This document shows, piece by piece, positions 1 through 6,009 of a DNA stretch of 6,009 nucleotides. This stretch comes from an uncultured Phycisphaerae bacterium (GTDB lineage Bacteria > Planctomycetota > Phycisphaerae > Sedimentisphaerales > Anaerohalosphaeraceae): NCBI GenBank assembly GCA_937920485.1, contig CALETL010000239.1, positions 1 through 6,009 of the forward strand. The letters run 5' to 3'. The notes beneath the pieces are model-generated. The model was not told where the DNA came from, searched no databases, and was given only the letters and a program-made list of their open reading frames with translations. How positions within the stretch are numbered: position 1 is the stretch's first letter; each line of letters opens with the position of its first letter. The translations under genes were made by a program, and so were the position numbers.

Positions 1-2201
1 CCGACTACAATTGCTGCGGACGCTTCGGCCAGAACAATATCACCTTCGGTAATCCCGCCAACTGCGGCATGGAGAACCTTGACCTTAACCTCATCTGTAC
101 TCAGTTCGGTCAGGTATTTTATCAGCACATCCACGGACCCCTGAACATCGGCCTTAACGACCAGATTAAGTTCTTTAATGTTACCCGCTTCAATGTGCGA
201 AAACAGATTGTCCAGTGTTACAATGGACCGTCTTGCCAACCCTTCTTCACGGGTCACATGCTGGACCCGTTCAGCGGCGGCTTTGGCCTGGTTAATATCC
301 TGCAGACAGAAAAATTTATCGCCTGCTGTCGGCACACTAACCAAACCGGTAATTTCAACCGGCATAGAAGGCGTTGCGGTTTTGACACTTCTGCCCCGGC
401 TGTCCGTCATCGTTCGAATACGGCCCGATGCCCCACCGGCCAGAACAATAGAGCCTTTTTTCAAGGTGCCCTCTTTGACAAGAACTGTCGCAACCGGTCC
501 TTTGGTCTGAGACATTTTTGCTTCGACGATCCACCCTTGTGCCGGAATATCCGGATCAGACTGATAATCGTTCAGTTCCGCCTGATAGTCCAGATGCTCG
601 ATCAGTTCTTCAATTCCCTCACCGGTAATGGCGCTGGTCTTGACAATTTCTGTATTACCACTCCATTCGGTCGGCGTCAGTTCGTGTTCAGCCAGTTGAC
701 CATAGATTCGATTGAAATCCACACCGGGGAGATCGCATTTATTGAGTGCAACAATAATCGTAACACCCGCTGCCTTGGCATGGTGTATCGCTTCAACCGT
801 CTGCGGCATCACGCCATCATCAGCGGCAATCACCAAAACGACAATATCGGTCATGTTGGCCCCGCGGGCACGCATCGCTGTAAAAGCTTCGTGTCCCGGC
901 GTATCCAGAAACGTTACTTTCTTACCATTCAATTCCACCTGATAGGCACCAATATGCTGAGTAATCCCACCGGCTTCGCCGGAAGCAACGCTCGTGCTTC
1001 GAATCTTATCAAGCAGGCTGGTTTTACCGTGGTCAACATGACCCAGCATCGTAACAATCGGCGGACGTTTTTTCAGATTATCACGGCTACGGGCATCGAA
1101 GGTTTCCTGGATTTCTTCAAGAACACCTTTTTTACGCTCAACGACCAGTTCTGTACCATATTCCAGTGCAACCAGTTCCGCCGCGTCTGTGGAGATCGCC
1201 TGATTTGCGGTCGCCATTACGCCCTGAGACATCAGTTTGGAAATAATCTCACCGACCTTAACGGCCATCGCAGCAGACAGATCCTTCACAAAAATCGGCT
1301 CAGAAACATATGCTTTCTCTGGTCGCTCAACATGCGAAGCCGCATCCCCTGCTTTTCTGGCCTCAATACGTCTGGACGGTTTGGCTCGTGTCGTTTCGCC
1401 GCGAGCAGCCGCCAGACGTGCACGGCGCTCTTCCATATCGCGTGCCCGCATCCGCTTGATATCAGCGCGTGGGCGAGAAGCATCGCCTTCGCCGCCGGCC
1501 CGGTCTTTTTTGCGGCCGTGGGTTTTAGCTTTACCGGCTTTTTTACCCTTACCTAATGTATCATGGCTGGCCAAAAGCGGTTCGGTGATCGGCTGGTCGT
1601 GACGAGGACGAGGAGCCCGACGCCGTGGGGGACGTTTTTCTTCTTCAACCTTTTCTACACGAATAACTGTCGGCCCTGAAAGGGTTGCCGGTTTGGGTTT
1701 TTCCAACATAGGACCGGCCGGAACGATCTTTTCAGGTTTCTTGGGCTTGGCCGCCTTTTTTGTTTTTTTAACTTTTTTCTTGGGTTTTTCAGCTTCAACT
1801 TCTTCCTTAACCGGCTCAGTGGGAGCTTCTTCGGCAACAGGTTCGGCCAAAGCAACCGTTTCCTGTGCAGCGACTTCGGCAGGTTGTTCCGTTACCGGGG
1901 CGGTTTGCTCCGGTACTTCTTCGGCCGGCGCTTCTTCTTCAGGCGTTTCCTCCTTTACCACCTTTTTCTTGTGTTTGATCCGTACTTTCTTAAGATCCAC
2001 ACGATTTGACATTTCCACTGTTGTTTGATGTTCGCCTTCACTAAACCACTCACGAATCGTTGCGGCCAGACCCACAGAAATCGTCGACATGTGATTCTTA
2101 ATCTGGTCCAAACCCTCGGCCTGGCATTTTTCAATAATAGCCTTGCTTTTAACATTCAGCTCCTTGGCCAATAAATGCACTCGTGTACTCGTTTTAGCCA
2201 A
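1..2201 (-). CDS. infB: Translation initiation factor IF-2, C-terminus cut off by window edge
   Basis: IF-2 is the GTPase that places fMet-tRNA on the 30S subunit and promotes 50S joining. The frame is open from 2201 to base 1 without a stop or frameshift and gives 733 complete residues. Residues 2-50 are an IF2_N domain. Residues about 83-300 form a low-complexity linker: acidic/Ala/Pro-rich, then Lys-rich (about 134-158), then Arg-rich. A second IF2_N-like domain lies at about 301-356. The G domain follows with G1 GHVDHGKT (387-394), G3 DTPGHEAF (433-440), G4 NKCD (487-490) and G5 SAI (523-525). Domain II begins near 555, and the visible end matches domain III or the start of what follows, so roughly the last 130-150 residues are missing. 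The start is TTG at 2201, with AGGGAG six bases upstream. The next in-frame ATG is about residue 45, inside the first domain, so TTG is preferred. It is 65 bases downstream of nusA and presumably co-transcribed. Confidence 0.98.
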   Translation of the reverse strand, partial: MAKTSTRVHLLAKELNVKSKAIIEKCQAEGLDQIKNHMSTISVGLAATIREWFSEGEHQTTVEMSNRVDLKKVRIKHKKKVVKEETPEEEAPAEEVPEQTAPVTEQPAEVAAQETVALAEPVAEEAPTEPVKEEVEAEKPKKKVKKTKKAAKPKKPEKIVPAGPMLEKPKPATLSGPTVIRVEKVEEEKRPPRRRAPRPRHDQPITEPLLASHDTLGKGKKAGKAKTHGRKKDRAGGEGDASRPRADIKRMRARDMEERRARLAAARGETTRAKPSRRIEARKAGDAASHVERPEKAYVSEPIFVKDLSAAMAVKVGEIISKLMSQGVMATANQAISTDAAELVALEYGTELVVERKKGVLEEIQETFDARSRDNLKKRPPIVTMLGHVDHGKTSLLDKIRSTSVASGEAGGITQHIGAYQVELNGKKVTFLDTPGHEAFTAMRARGANMTDIVVLVIAADDGVMPQTVEAIHHAKAAGVTIIVALNKCDLPGVDFNRIYGQLAEHELTPTEWSGNTEIVKTSAITGEGIEELIEHLDYQAELNDYQSDPDIPAQGWIVEAKMSQTKGPVATVLVKEGTLKKGSIVLAGGASGRIRTMTDSRGRSVKTATPSMPVEITGLVSVPTAGDKFFCLQDINQAKAAAERVQHVTREEGLARRSIVTLDNLFSHIEAGNIKELNLVVKADVQGSVDVLIKYLTELSTDEVKVKVLHAAVGGITEGDIVLAEASAAIVV

Positions 2202-2207
2202 AACCGT

Positions 2208-2213
2208 CTCCCT
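2208..2213 (-). promoter_or_regulatory. Ribosome binding site fixing the TTG start of infB
   Basis: AGGGAG sits six bases before TTG at 2201. No ATG start lies nearby in frame, and the conserved N-terminal domain begins at the second codon, so this site supports the TTG start. Confidence 0.75.
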
Positions 2214-2266
2214 AATAAATAAACATCCGTGCCGACGCTTTAGTCCGCATCATTGCGAATCATTGA

Positions 2267-3487
2267 TTATTTCAATTTATCTTTTTCCTGTTTCAGAATA
2301 TCTTCAGCTTGTGTAGCATTATTCTCAGCAGCGGCTTTCTTCGCAGATTCTTCCGCCGCAGTGATAACCTGCTCAGCCAATGACTGTTCGACATCCAATT
2401 CCTTGACAAGCGGTTCCGCCCCAACTTCCTCAAGGTCAAGCACTGAGATAATTCCCAACGCCAGGAGCTTATCAACAAAACTATCATCCACTCCGTCAAC
2501 CTCTTTGATGCAGGCCGATACCCGGTCTACTTCCTTGTTGTATTCGGTCGGGGTCAGGATATCGATATCCCACCCGGTCAATCGAGCCGCCAGACGAACG
2601 TTCTGGCCGTGCTTGCCGATGGCCAGCGACAACTGGTCCTCGGTCACGACAACGGTCGCCCGTCCCAACTCAAAGCAAATCGCGATTTCACTGACCTTCG
2701 CAGGCATCAGAGCATTTGCGATCAACACCTGAGATGAATCGCTCCAGCGAACAATATCAATTTTTTCGCCGCCCAGTTCATCCACAATATTGCGAATACG
2801 ACTGCCGCGAACACCCACACACGCTCCCACCGGATCAACCTTATCATCAATCGTATCGACCGCGATCTTGGTACGATAACCGGCCTCACGGGCCAGCGAC
2901 TTGATTTCAATAATCCCTTCGGCAACTTCCGGAACTTCCAGGTCGAACAGACGACGGATAAATTCCGGATGTGTCCGGGAAAGGACAATCTTAACCTGGC
3001 TCGTAGACTCACGAACATCAAGGATCATTGCCCGGATACGCTCTGAAGGATGATGCGACTCACCGGTAATCTGCTCGGATTTGGGCATAATCGCTTCAAC
3101 TCGGCTTTCAATATTAATGATCAAAGAACCGCCCTCAAAACGGGCTACCGTACCATTTACGATTTCCCCTTTGCGCTGAACATACTGAGCATAAATACTG
3201 TCACGCTCATCGGCTTTGATCTTCTGGATCATAACCTGCTTAGCTGTTTGTGCCGGGATGCGGCCCAACCGCTGAATATCGATCTCAACCTCGTCCTTAA
3301 AGGCGCTCATCGCTCCGGTAGTACGGTCGATGTGTACGACGATTTCCACGCCGGAAGTCGGCAGCACACCGAAGTGCTTTCGCGCAGCGGACACCATTGC
3401 TGCTTCAAGGTCCTGATAGATCGACTCTTTGTCGATATTTTTGTCCTTGGCGATATTCTCAACGATTCTGATCAATTCTTGATTCAT
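2267..3487 (-). CDS. nusA: Transcription termination/antitermination factor NusA
   Basis: NusA binds RNA polymerase and nascent RNA, enhances pausing and hairpin-dependent termination, and takes part in antitermination complexes. At 406 residues it has the usual core order: N-terminal polymerase-binding domain (1 to about 105), S1 domain (about 106-172), KH1 (about 200-275, GxxG loop GVRG at 225-228) and KH2 (about 278-345, GKHG at 291-294). The strings DPVGACVG (218-225), [13 protein letters not shown] (236-248) and [13 protein letters not shown] (284-296) are family hallmarks. Residues about 330-380 look like one helix-hairpin-helix domain, and a charged tail rich in Lys, Glu and Ala follows. 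This is shorter than E. coli NusA, which has two acidic repeats. The ATG at 3487 has AAGGA-type sites at spacings of 10 and 4. No rimP precedes it and no ylxR lies between it and infB. The long leader and terminator upstream suggest regulated read-through. Confidence 0.98.
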   Translation of the reverse strand: MNQELIRIVENIAKDKNIDKESIYQDLEAAMVSAARKHFGVLPTSGVEIVVHIDRTTGAMSAFKDEVEIDIQRLGRIPAQTAKQVMIQKIKADERDSIYAQYVQRKGEIVNGTVARFEGGSLIINIESRVEAIMPKSEQITGESHHPSERIRAMILDVRESTSQVKIVLSRTHPEFIRRLFDLEVPEVAEGIIEIKSLAREAGYRTKIAVDTIDDKVDPVGACVGVRGSRIRNIVDELGGEKIDIVRWSDSSQVLIANALMPAKVSEIAICFELGRATVVVTEDQLSLAIGKHGQNVRLAARLTGWDIDILTPTEYNKEVDRVSACIKEVDGVDDSFVDKLLALGIISVLDLEEVGAEPLVKELDVEQSLAEQVITAAEESAKKAAAENNATQAEDILKQEKDKLK

Positions 3488-3512
3488 ATTGTCCTTTTCC
3501 TTCTCACCAAAT

Positions 3513-3543
3513 AAAAAAAGTGGAAACCTTCAGGCCACCACTT
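3513..3543 (-). terminator. Intrinsic terminator in the nusA leader (candidate attenuator)
   Basis: On the minus strand AAGTGG (3543-3538) pairs with CCACTT (3523-3518). A U-U mismatch (3537/3524) separates this from a four-pair upper stem, GGCC with GGTT, closed by a UGAA loop (3532-3529). Seven consecutive T residues (3519-3513) follow, overlapping the last two stem bases. Stem plus U-tract is the classic intrinsic terminator layout. It points toward nusA and lies 25 bases before its ATG, so it can only end transcripts that start upstream of nusA. The upper stem contains two G-U pairs, so it is of moderate strength, as expected for a factor-sensitive or conditional terminator. Confidence 0.8.
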
Positions 3544-3800
3544 CGACGGATGCAGACTACACAGCTCAGGAAAAACGCACCTAAGCCGGGTTGAACAAAT
3601 TTGTCCTACCCTTCGGCCATGGCGCCCTCCCTAAAGCAACGATTCTGCAACGTCCCTGAAGAGCATCTATTCAAAAGCAGCCGGCTGCGCAGCGCCAAAA
3701 GACCTACGCAATGCATTGTAACACTATGCGAATGCACGACTTACTTTTCCTATCTGTACTATCATCACGTTCCTTTCAACTCTGTCATCATGACAAAGAA
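3513..3800 (-). ncRNA. Highly structured leader RNA of nusA-infB, or a terminated small RNA
   Basis: The interval from the predicted start site (about 3800) to the terminator has no convincing gene on either strand but folds extensively by eye. An 8-bp hairpin sits at the 5' end (3798-3791 with 3787-3780). GC-rich palindromes lie at 3677-3696. A long imperfect hairpin spans 3541-3661: GACG (3654-3651) with CGTC (3548-3545), TGCAGA (3649-3644) with TCTGCA (3556-3551), GCGCC (3625-3621) with GGTGC (3581-3577), GGGT (3611-3608) with ACCC (3591-3588), and GGACA (3606-3602) with TGTTC (3597-3593). The expected transcript is about 288 nt. I see no signature of RNase P, tmRNA, SRP RNA or a known riboswitch. 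It could be a cis-acting attenuator for nusA or an independent RNA; a 6S-like long hairpin is possible but the length is greater than usual. Confidence 0.55.
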
Positions 3801-3806
3801 TACGTC

Positions 3807-3834
3807 ATTATAGAATAAGCCAATAGCTTGTCAA
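3807..3834 (-). promoter_or_regulatory. Consensus housekeeping promoter for the leader and nusA-infB
   Basis: TTGACA (3834-3829) and TATAAT (3812-3807) both match the sigma-70 consensus exactly, with a 16-base spacer. The expected start is about 3800, which leaves an untranslated leader of about 313 bases before nusA. The promoter lies 29 bases behind the stop of the preceding membrane-protein gene, with no terminator visible between, so some read-through from upstream is possible. Confidence 0.88.
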
Positions 3835-3863
3835 GACTTAATCATCGGCAAACTTGTGAGATT

Positions 3864-4484
3864 TTAATTGTTATTTGTCCGGTTTTGAGTGTTTTTTTCG
3901 GCTTTTTTAGCCCTTAAAGTCCATATAAACACATATAAGCCAAACATCAGTCCCCAGAAAACCTTGCAGAAGAAGACCACCTGCTGCTGAGTGTTGGCCA
4001 TATTGGACATTTTGCCATTATTGATCCAGCGGAAGATGGTATTGTCTTTATGCGGCCAGAAAATCTGGATATCGTAATGATAGAAACTGTCGATTAATAC
4101 ATGCAGCCAAACTCCCAGCAGGCCTGCTAATATCATGGACAGCAGCGTCGCCTTTCCCGGGAGACCAATCAGGGCCATGGATTTCTCACAAAGCCATCGA
4201 AGCGGCTTGATATAATAGATGATCGCTCCAAATATCGCTCCCGCAAACCCCCCGACGAGCAGTGTATGAAAATGCCAGAGTTGATGGACCGGCCAGCCGT
4301 GGCCAAAGCCATTAAACCACCACTCAGGTTGAGAACTTGAAAAATACCATGGAACCCCTGAATCTGCCAATACTTCGACATCGATCAGGACATTAGCTGC
4401 GATGAAAACCGGAACATCGATCCAGCGGCGAAACAGCAGGCCCACAAACCCGCTTGGTCCAAAATGATACGGCGTAAACGGCAT
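3864..4484 (-). CDS. Small polytopic membrane protein, distantly YdjM/DUF457-like
   Basis: The function is unknown. The 206-residue product has hydrophobic stretches at about 25-40, 72-92, 112-132 and 169-189, consistent with about four membrane segments, and a polar Lys/Asn-rich tail (192-206). Polar residues sit at or in the membrane segments in a recurring order: H7 in PFTPYHFGPSG, D35 and D41, H67/H71/H73, then H128, D132 and H136 in LHVLIDSFYHYD. This His/Asp spacing recalls the YdjM/DUF457 group of inner-membrane proteins annotated as metal-dependent hydrolases, so metal binding is plausible but not shown. I chose ATG 4484 because MPFTPYHFGPSG looks like the conserved N-terminus of such proteins. 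TTG at 4496 would add four residues and overlap the epimerase stop (TTGA). Neither start has a well-spaced ribosome site; GGGGG lies 12 bases before ATG, so coupling to translation of the epimerase gene is likely. Confidence 0.8.
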   Translation of the reverse strand: MPFTPYHFGPSGFVGLLFRRWIDVPVFIAANVLIDVEVLADSGVPWYFSSSQPEWWFNGFGHGWPVHQLWHFHTLLVGGFAGAIFGAIIYYIKPLRWLCEKSMALIGLPGKATLLSMILAGLLGVWLHVLIDSFYHYDIQIFWPHKDNTIFRWINNGKMSNMANTQQQVVFFCKVFWGLMFGLYVFIWTLRAKKAEKNTQNRTNNN

Positions 4485-4492
4485 TGGGAAAA

Positions 4493-5467
4493 TCAACCCC
4501 CGAGATATTCTTCTTTCATCAGATAGTTCTGGACATAGTTGGTGATGGCGTCTTCGAGGATAGTGGTGTCTTTTTCGTAGCCGGCGGCGCGGAGTTTGTC
4601 CATGGTGGCCTGAGTAAAGTATTGATATTTATCCCGCAGGATTTCGGGCATGTCGATATATTCTATGTTGGGCTCGATTCCCATGGCCGTAAAAGTCGCA
4701 TTGGCCAGATCGTCCCAGTTACGCGCGTTTCCGGTACCGACATTAAAGATACCGGACACATCCTGATTTTCGAGGAAAAACAGTGTCATATCGACCGCGT
4801 CTTTGACATAGATAAAGTCCCGCAACTGGCCACCGTCGGTATAGTCCGGCCGGTGGGATTTGAACAGTTTCACGCCGCCGGTTTCGTTGATCTGCTCGAA
4901 GGCCTTAAGTACAAAACTACGCATCCCCGCCTTATGGTACTCGTTCGGGCCGTAGACGTTGAAGTACTTAATACCGACGAAACGATCCAACAGCCCCTGC
5001 CGCTTGCACCACAGGTCGAACATGTGTTTGCTGTAACCGTACATGTTCAGCGGCGTCAGCGTTTCGAGTGCGTCCTCGTCATCGGCAAAGCCCTTTTCGC
5101 CATCGCCGTAAGTAGCGGCGCTGGAGGCATAGATGAATCGTGCGTCCATTTCCAGCGCCCAACCAGCCAGCAGTTTAGAAAACTCGTAATTGTTCTTGAC
5201 CAGATACGAGCAGTCCGCCTCGGTCGTGTCCGAACAGGCACCCATGTGGAGTATCGCTTCCAGATCGATCTCCAAATCCGAATCGGAAACCATCTCGGAA
5301 AAATCGTCCGCCTCCATATAGTCGGCATACCGCAAACCGCACAGGTTCTTCCACCGCTGGTCCTTGCCAAGGATATCGACGATCAATATATCCTCAAAAC
5401 CCCTTGCGTTCAGTTCCGCTACAATTGCTGAGCCGATAAAGCCCGCTCCGCCGGTTACCAAGATCAT
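4493..5467 (-). CDS. hldD: ADP-L-glycero-D-manno-heptose 6-epimerase
   Basis: The enzyme converts ADP-D-glycero-D-manno-heptose to the L-glycero form, the last step in making the activated heptose for the lipopolysaccharide inner core; it acts in the cytoplasm. The product is an extended short-chain dehydrogenase of 324 residues, the normal family length. It has the nucleotide-binding loop GGAGFIG (6-12), the family string GACSDTTEAD (76-85), SSAATYG (115-121), the catalytic Tyr-Lys pair in YGYSK (Y143, K147), and K179 in the NEYHKAGM segment, matching the second catalytic lysine of the E. coli enzyme. RDFIYVKD (216-223) and FNVGTG (241-246) are also typical. The ATG at 5467 has GGAG seven bases upstream. 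It lies 54 bases after the STAS gene and is tightly followed by the membrane-protein gene. No other heptose-pathway genes are visible here, which is a little unusual. Confidence 0.96.
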   Translation of the reverse strand: MILVTGGAGFIGSAIVAELNARGFEDILIVDILGKDQRWKNLCGLRYADYMEADDFSEMVSDSDLEIDLEAILHMGACSDTTEADCSYLVKNNYEFSKLLAGWALEMDARFIYASSAATYGDGEKGFADDEDALETLTPLNMYGYSKHMFDLWCKRQGLLDRFVGIKYFNVYGPNEYHKAGMRSFVLKAFEQINETGGVKLFKSHRPDYTDGGQLRDFIYVKDAVDMTLFFLENQDVSGIFNVGTGNARNWDDLANATFTAMGIEPNIEYIDMPEILRDKYQYFTQATMDKLRAAGYEKDTTILEDAITNYVQNYLMKEEYLGG

Positions 5468-5521
5468 ATTGTTACTCCATAACAGTTTTGAATTCTTAGT
5501 TTTCAGTTAATCGCTGCAGGA

Positions 5522-5878
5522 TTACTGATCAGTGTCTTTAGGCCGAAACATCAGGCAGGCCCGATTGACATCCGGATAAATTTCGAAAATACTGTTCAGG
5601 CGGGTGATTGTCAACACCTGCTCGATCATACCTTTGACACAGGCAAGTTTGACATCACCGCCGATTTTCGCAAGTTTGCTGTGAAGTCGCACCAGCACAC
5701 CCAATCCGGAACTGGAAATAATATTCAAGTGGGAGCAATCAACAACAATTTTGCTCTGGCCGGCATCAATCAAACCCACCAACTTGTCGACAAACTCACT
5801 GGCGTTATCAGAGTTTAAGCCGCCGTCCGCTTTAATAATCAATACGTCGTTATCAACATCGCTGTAATAGAACTCCAT
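5522..5878 (-). CDS. STAS-domain protein, anti-sigma factor antagonist-like
   Basis: The 118-residue product is a single STAS domain of the SpoIIAA/RsbV type. Such proteins bind anti-sigma kinases and are switched off when a serine is phosphorylated by the partner kinase. The switch region reads CSHLNIISSSGLGVLVRL (48-65). Aligned with SpoIIAA DSSG, the phospho-acceptor corresponds to S56, and the usual preceding aspartate is replaced by S55. The pattern IVVD (44-47) before it and KIGGDVKLACV (71-81) after it fit the fold. I chose ATG 5878 because AAGGGA lies six bases upstream; an in-frame ATG at 5893 adds five residues but has no ribosome site. A promoter sits about 40-70 bases upstream. 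No anti-sigma kinase or sigma factor gene is in the window, so the partner is unknown and the protein could serve a different signalling role. Confidence 0.92.
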   Translation of the reverse strand: MEFYYSDVDNDVLIIKADGGLNSDNASEFVDKLVGLIDAGQSKIVVDCSHLNIISSSGLGVLVRLHSKLAKIGGDVKLACVKGMIEQVLTITRLNSIFEIYPDVNRACLMFRPKDTDQ

Positions 5879-5884
5879 ATCTAA

Positions 5885-5890
5885 TCCCTT
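5885..5890 (-). promoter_or_regulatory. Ribosome binding site deciding the STAS gene start
   Basis: AAGGGA is six bases before ATG 5878. The alternative ATG at 5893 has no purine-rich site within range, so this element favours the shorter 118-residue product. Confidence 0.75.
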
Positions 5891-5921
5891 CATTCATAAA
5901 TGGCTGTTTTTCGCTCCCAAG

Positions 5922-5950
5922 ACAGTACCTTTTTACCCCCAAAATGTCAA
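5922..5950 (-). promoter_or_regulatory. Sigma-70-type promoter for the STAS-hldD-membrane protein unit
   Basis: A perfect TTGACA (5950-5945) is followed by a 17-base spacer and TACTGT (5927-5922), which keeps the key first, second and last bases of the -10 box. The expected start is near 5915, giving a short leader of roughly 37 bases. The spacer carries a run of five G. The 59 bases beyond it to the window edge show no recognisable feature. Confidence 0.65.
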
Positions 5951-6009
5951 ATGCAAACCTTTGGTCCGGGATTCAGGTGCTGAGTGAGCAAGCAACAGAT
6001 ATAATTATC

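Noticed and set aside
69..1556. Long open frame on the plus strand (about 495 codons) opposite infB
   Set aside because: It is antisense to an intact IF-2 frame with all GTPase motifs; the predicted product is Asn/Arg/Phe-rich and resembles no family.
3577..3625. tRNA-like 5' half (an acceptor-like GGCGCCA followed by a D-arm-like TGGCCGAAGGGTAGGACA) in the nusA leader, reminiscent of tRNA-Cys and of metY before the E. coli operon
   Set aside because: No anticodon arm or T-arm can be drawn, the D-stem has a mismatch, and the 3' side folds into a different hairpin. At most a relic or coincidence.
3606..3737. Leader ORF of about 43 codons on the minus strand starting with GTG near 3737 and ending with the MAEG stop
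   Set aside because: Its start has only a distant AGGA, the product is low-quality (many Arg, Leu, Cys, Ser), and it runs through the palindromic RNA stems.
3513..3800. Known riboswitch or T-box in the nusA leader (lysine, glycine, FMN, SAM and T-box considered)
   Set aside because: Short similarities such as GGGCGCC followed by GCCGAAGGG recall lysine or glycine aptamers, but the remaining conserved core elements are absent, and no T-box AGGGTGG-ACCGCG motif is present.
3601..3813. Plus-strand 70-codon open frame in the nusA upstream region
   Set aside because: It lies antisense to the promoter and structured leader, without a ribosome site or recognisable domain.
3835..3863. Terminator expected after the membrane-protein gene
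   Set aside because: CAAG and CTTG can pair weakly but there is no stable stem and no T-tract, so no terminator is called.
4484..5431. Plus-strand open frame (about 315 codons) opposite hldD
   Set aside because: It mirrors the conserved epimerase gene in the antisense direction, has no plausible start context and no recognisable domain.

Overview
All five recognisable protein genes lie on the minus strand, so the window is best read from its right end to its left. It looks like the chromosome of a Gram-negative-type bacterium. An ADP-heptose epimerase points to heptose-containing lipopolysaccharide, and NusA and IF-2 are ordinary bacterial versions. The overall flavour (direct nusA-infB order, no rimP in front, GC near 50%, divergent membrane protein and STAS gene) suggests Planctomycetota, perhaps Phycisphaerae. 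That placement is an impression from remembered protein families and is weak.

Layout, in transcription order. (1) At 5922-5950 there is a good housekeeping promoter, followed by a stand-alone STAS-domain protein (5878-5522). The ADP-L-glycero-D-manno-heptose 6-epimerase gene (5467-4493) follows after 54 bases. Next comes a small polytopic membrane protein with conserved His/Asp residues (4484-3864). It starts 8 bases past the epimerase stop, or overlaps it if a TTG start is used. These three probably form one transcription unit; no terminator is visible behind it. (2) At 3807-3834 there is a promoter with perfect -35 and -10 hexamers, followed by a roughly 290-base, strongly self-complementary leader. 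The leader ends in an intrinsic terminator (3513-3543) only 25 bases before nusA. (3) nusA (3487-2267) and infB (2201 to beyond the left edge) form the transcription/translation factor operon, with infB truncated at the window edge.

The most interesting part is the nusA leader. A terminator between a strong promoter and an essential operon implies either attenuation or a separate small RNA with read-through into nusA. NusA itself promotes hairpin-dependent termination, and NusA feedback on its own operon through leader termination is known in other bacteria, so autoregulation is an attractive model. The leader also contains a 7-bp segment (3655-3661) that could pair with the terminator's upper stem and loop (3528-3534), which would give the two exclusive folds of a classical attenuator. 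I could not match the leader to any riboswitch, T-box or tRNA class.

The rest is conventional. There are no mobile elements, CRISPR arrays, rRNA genes or convincing tRNA genes. No undescribed protein-based system is visible.
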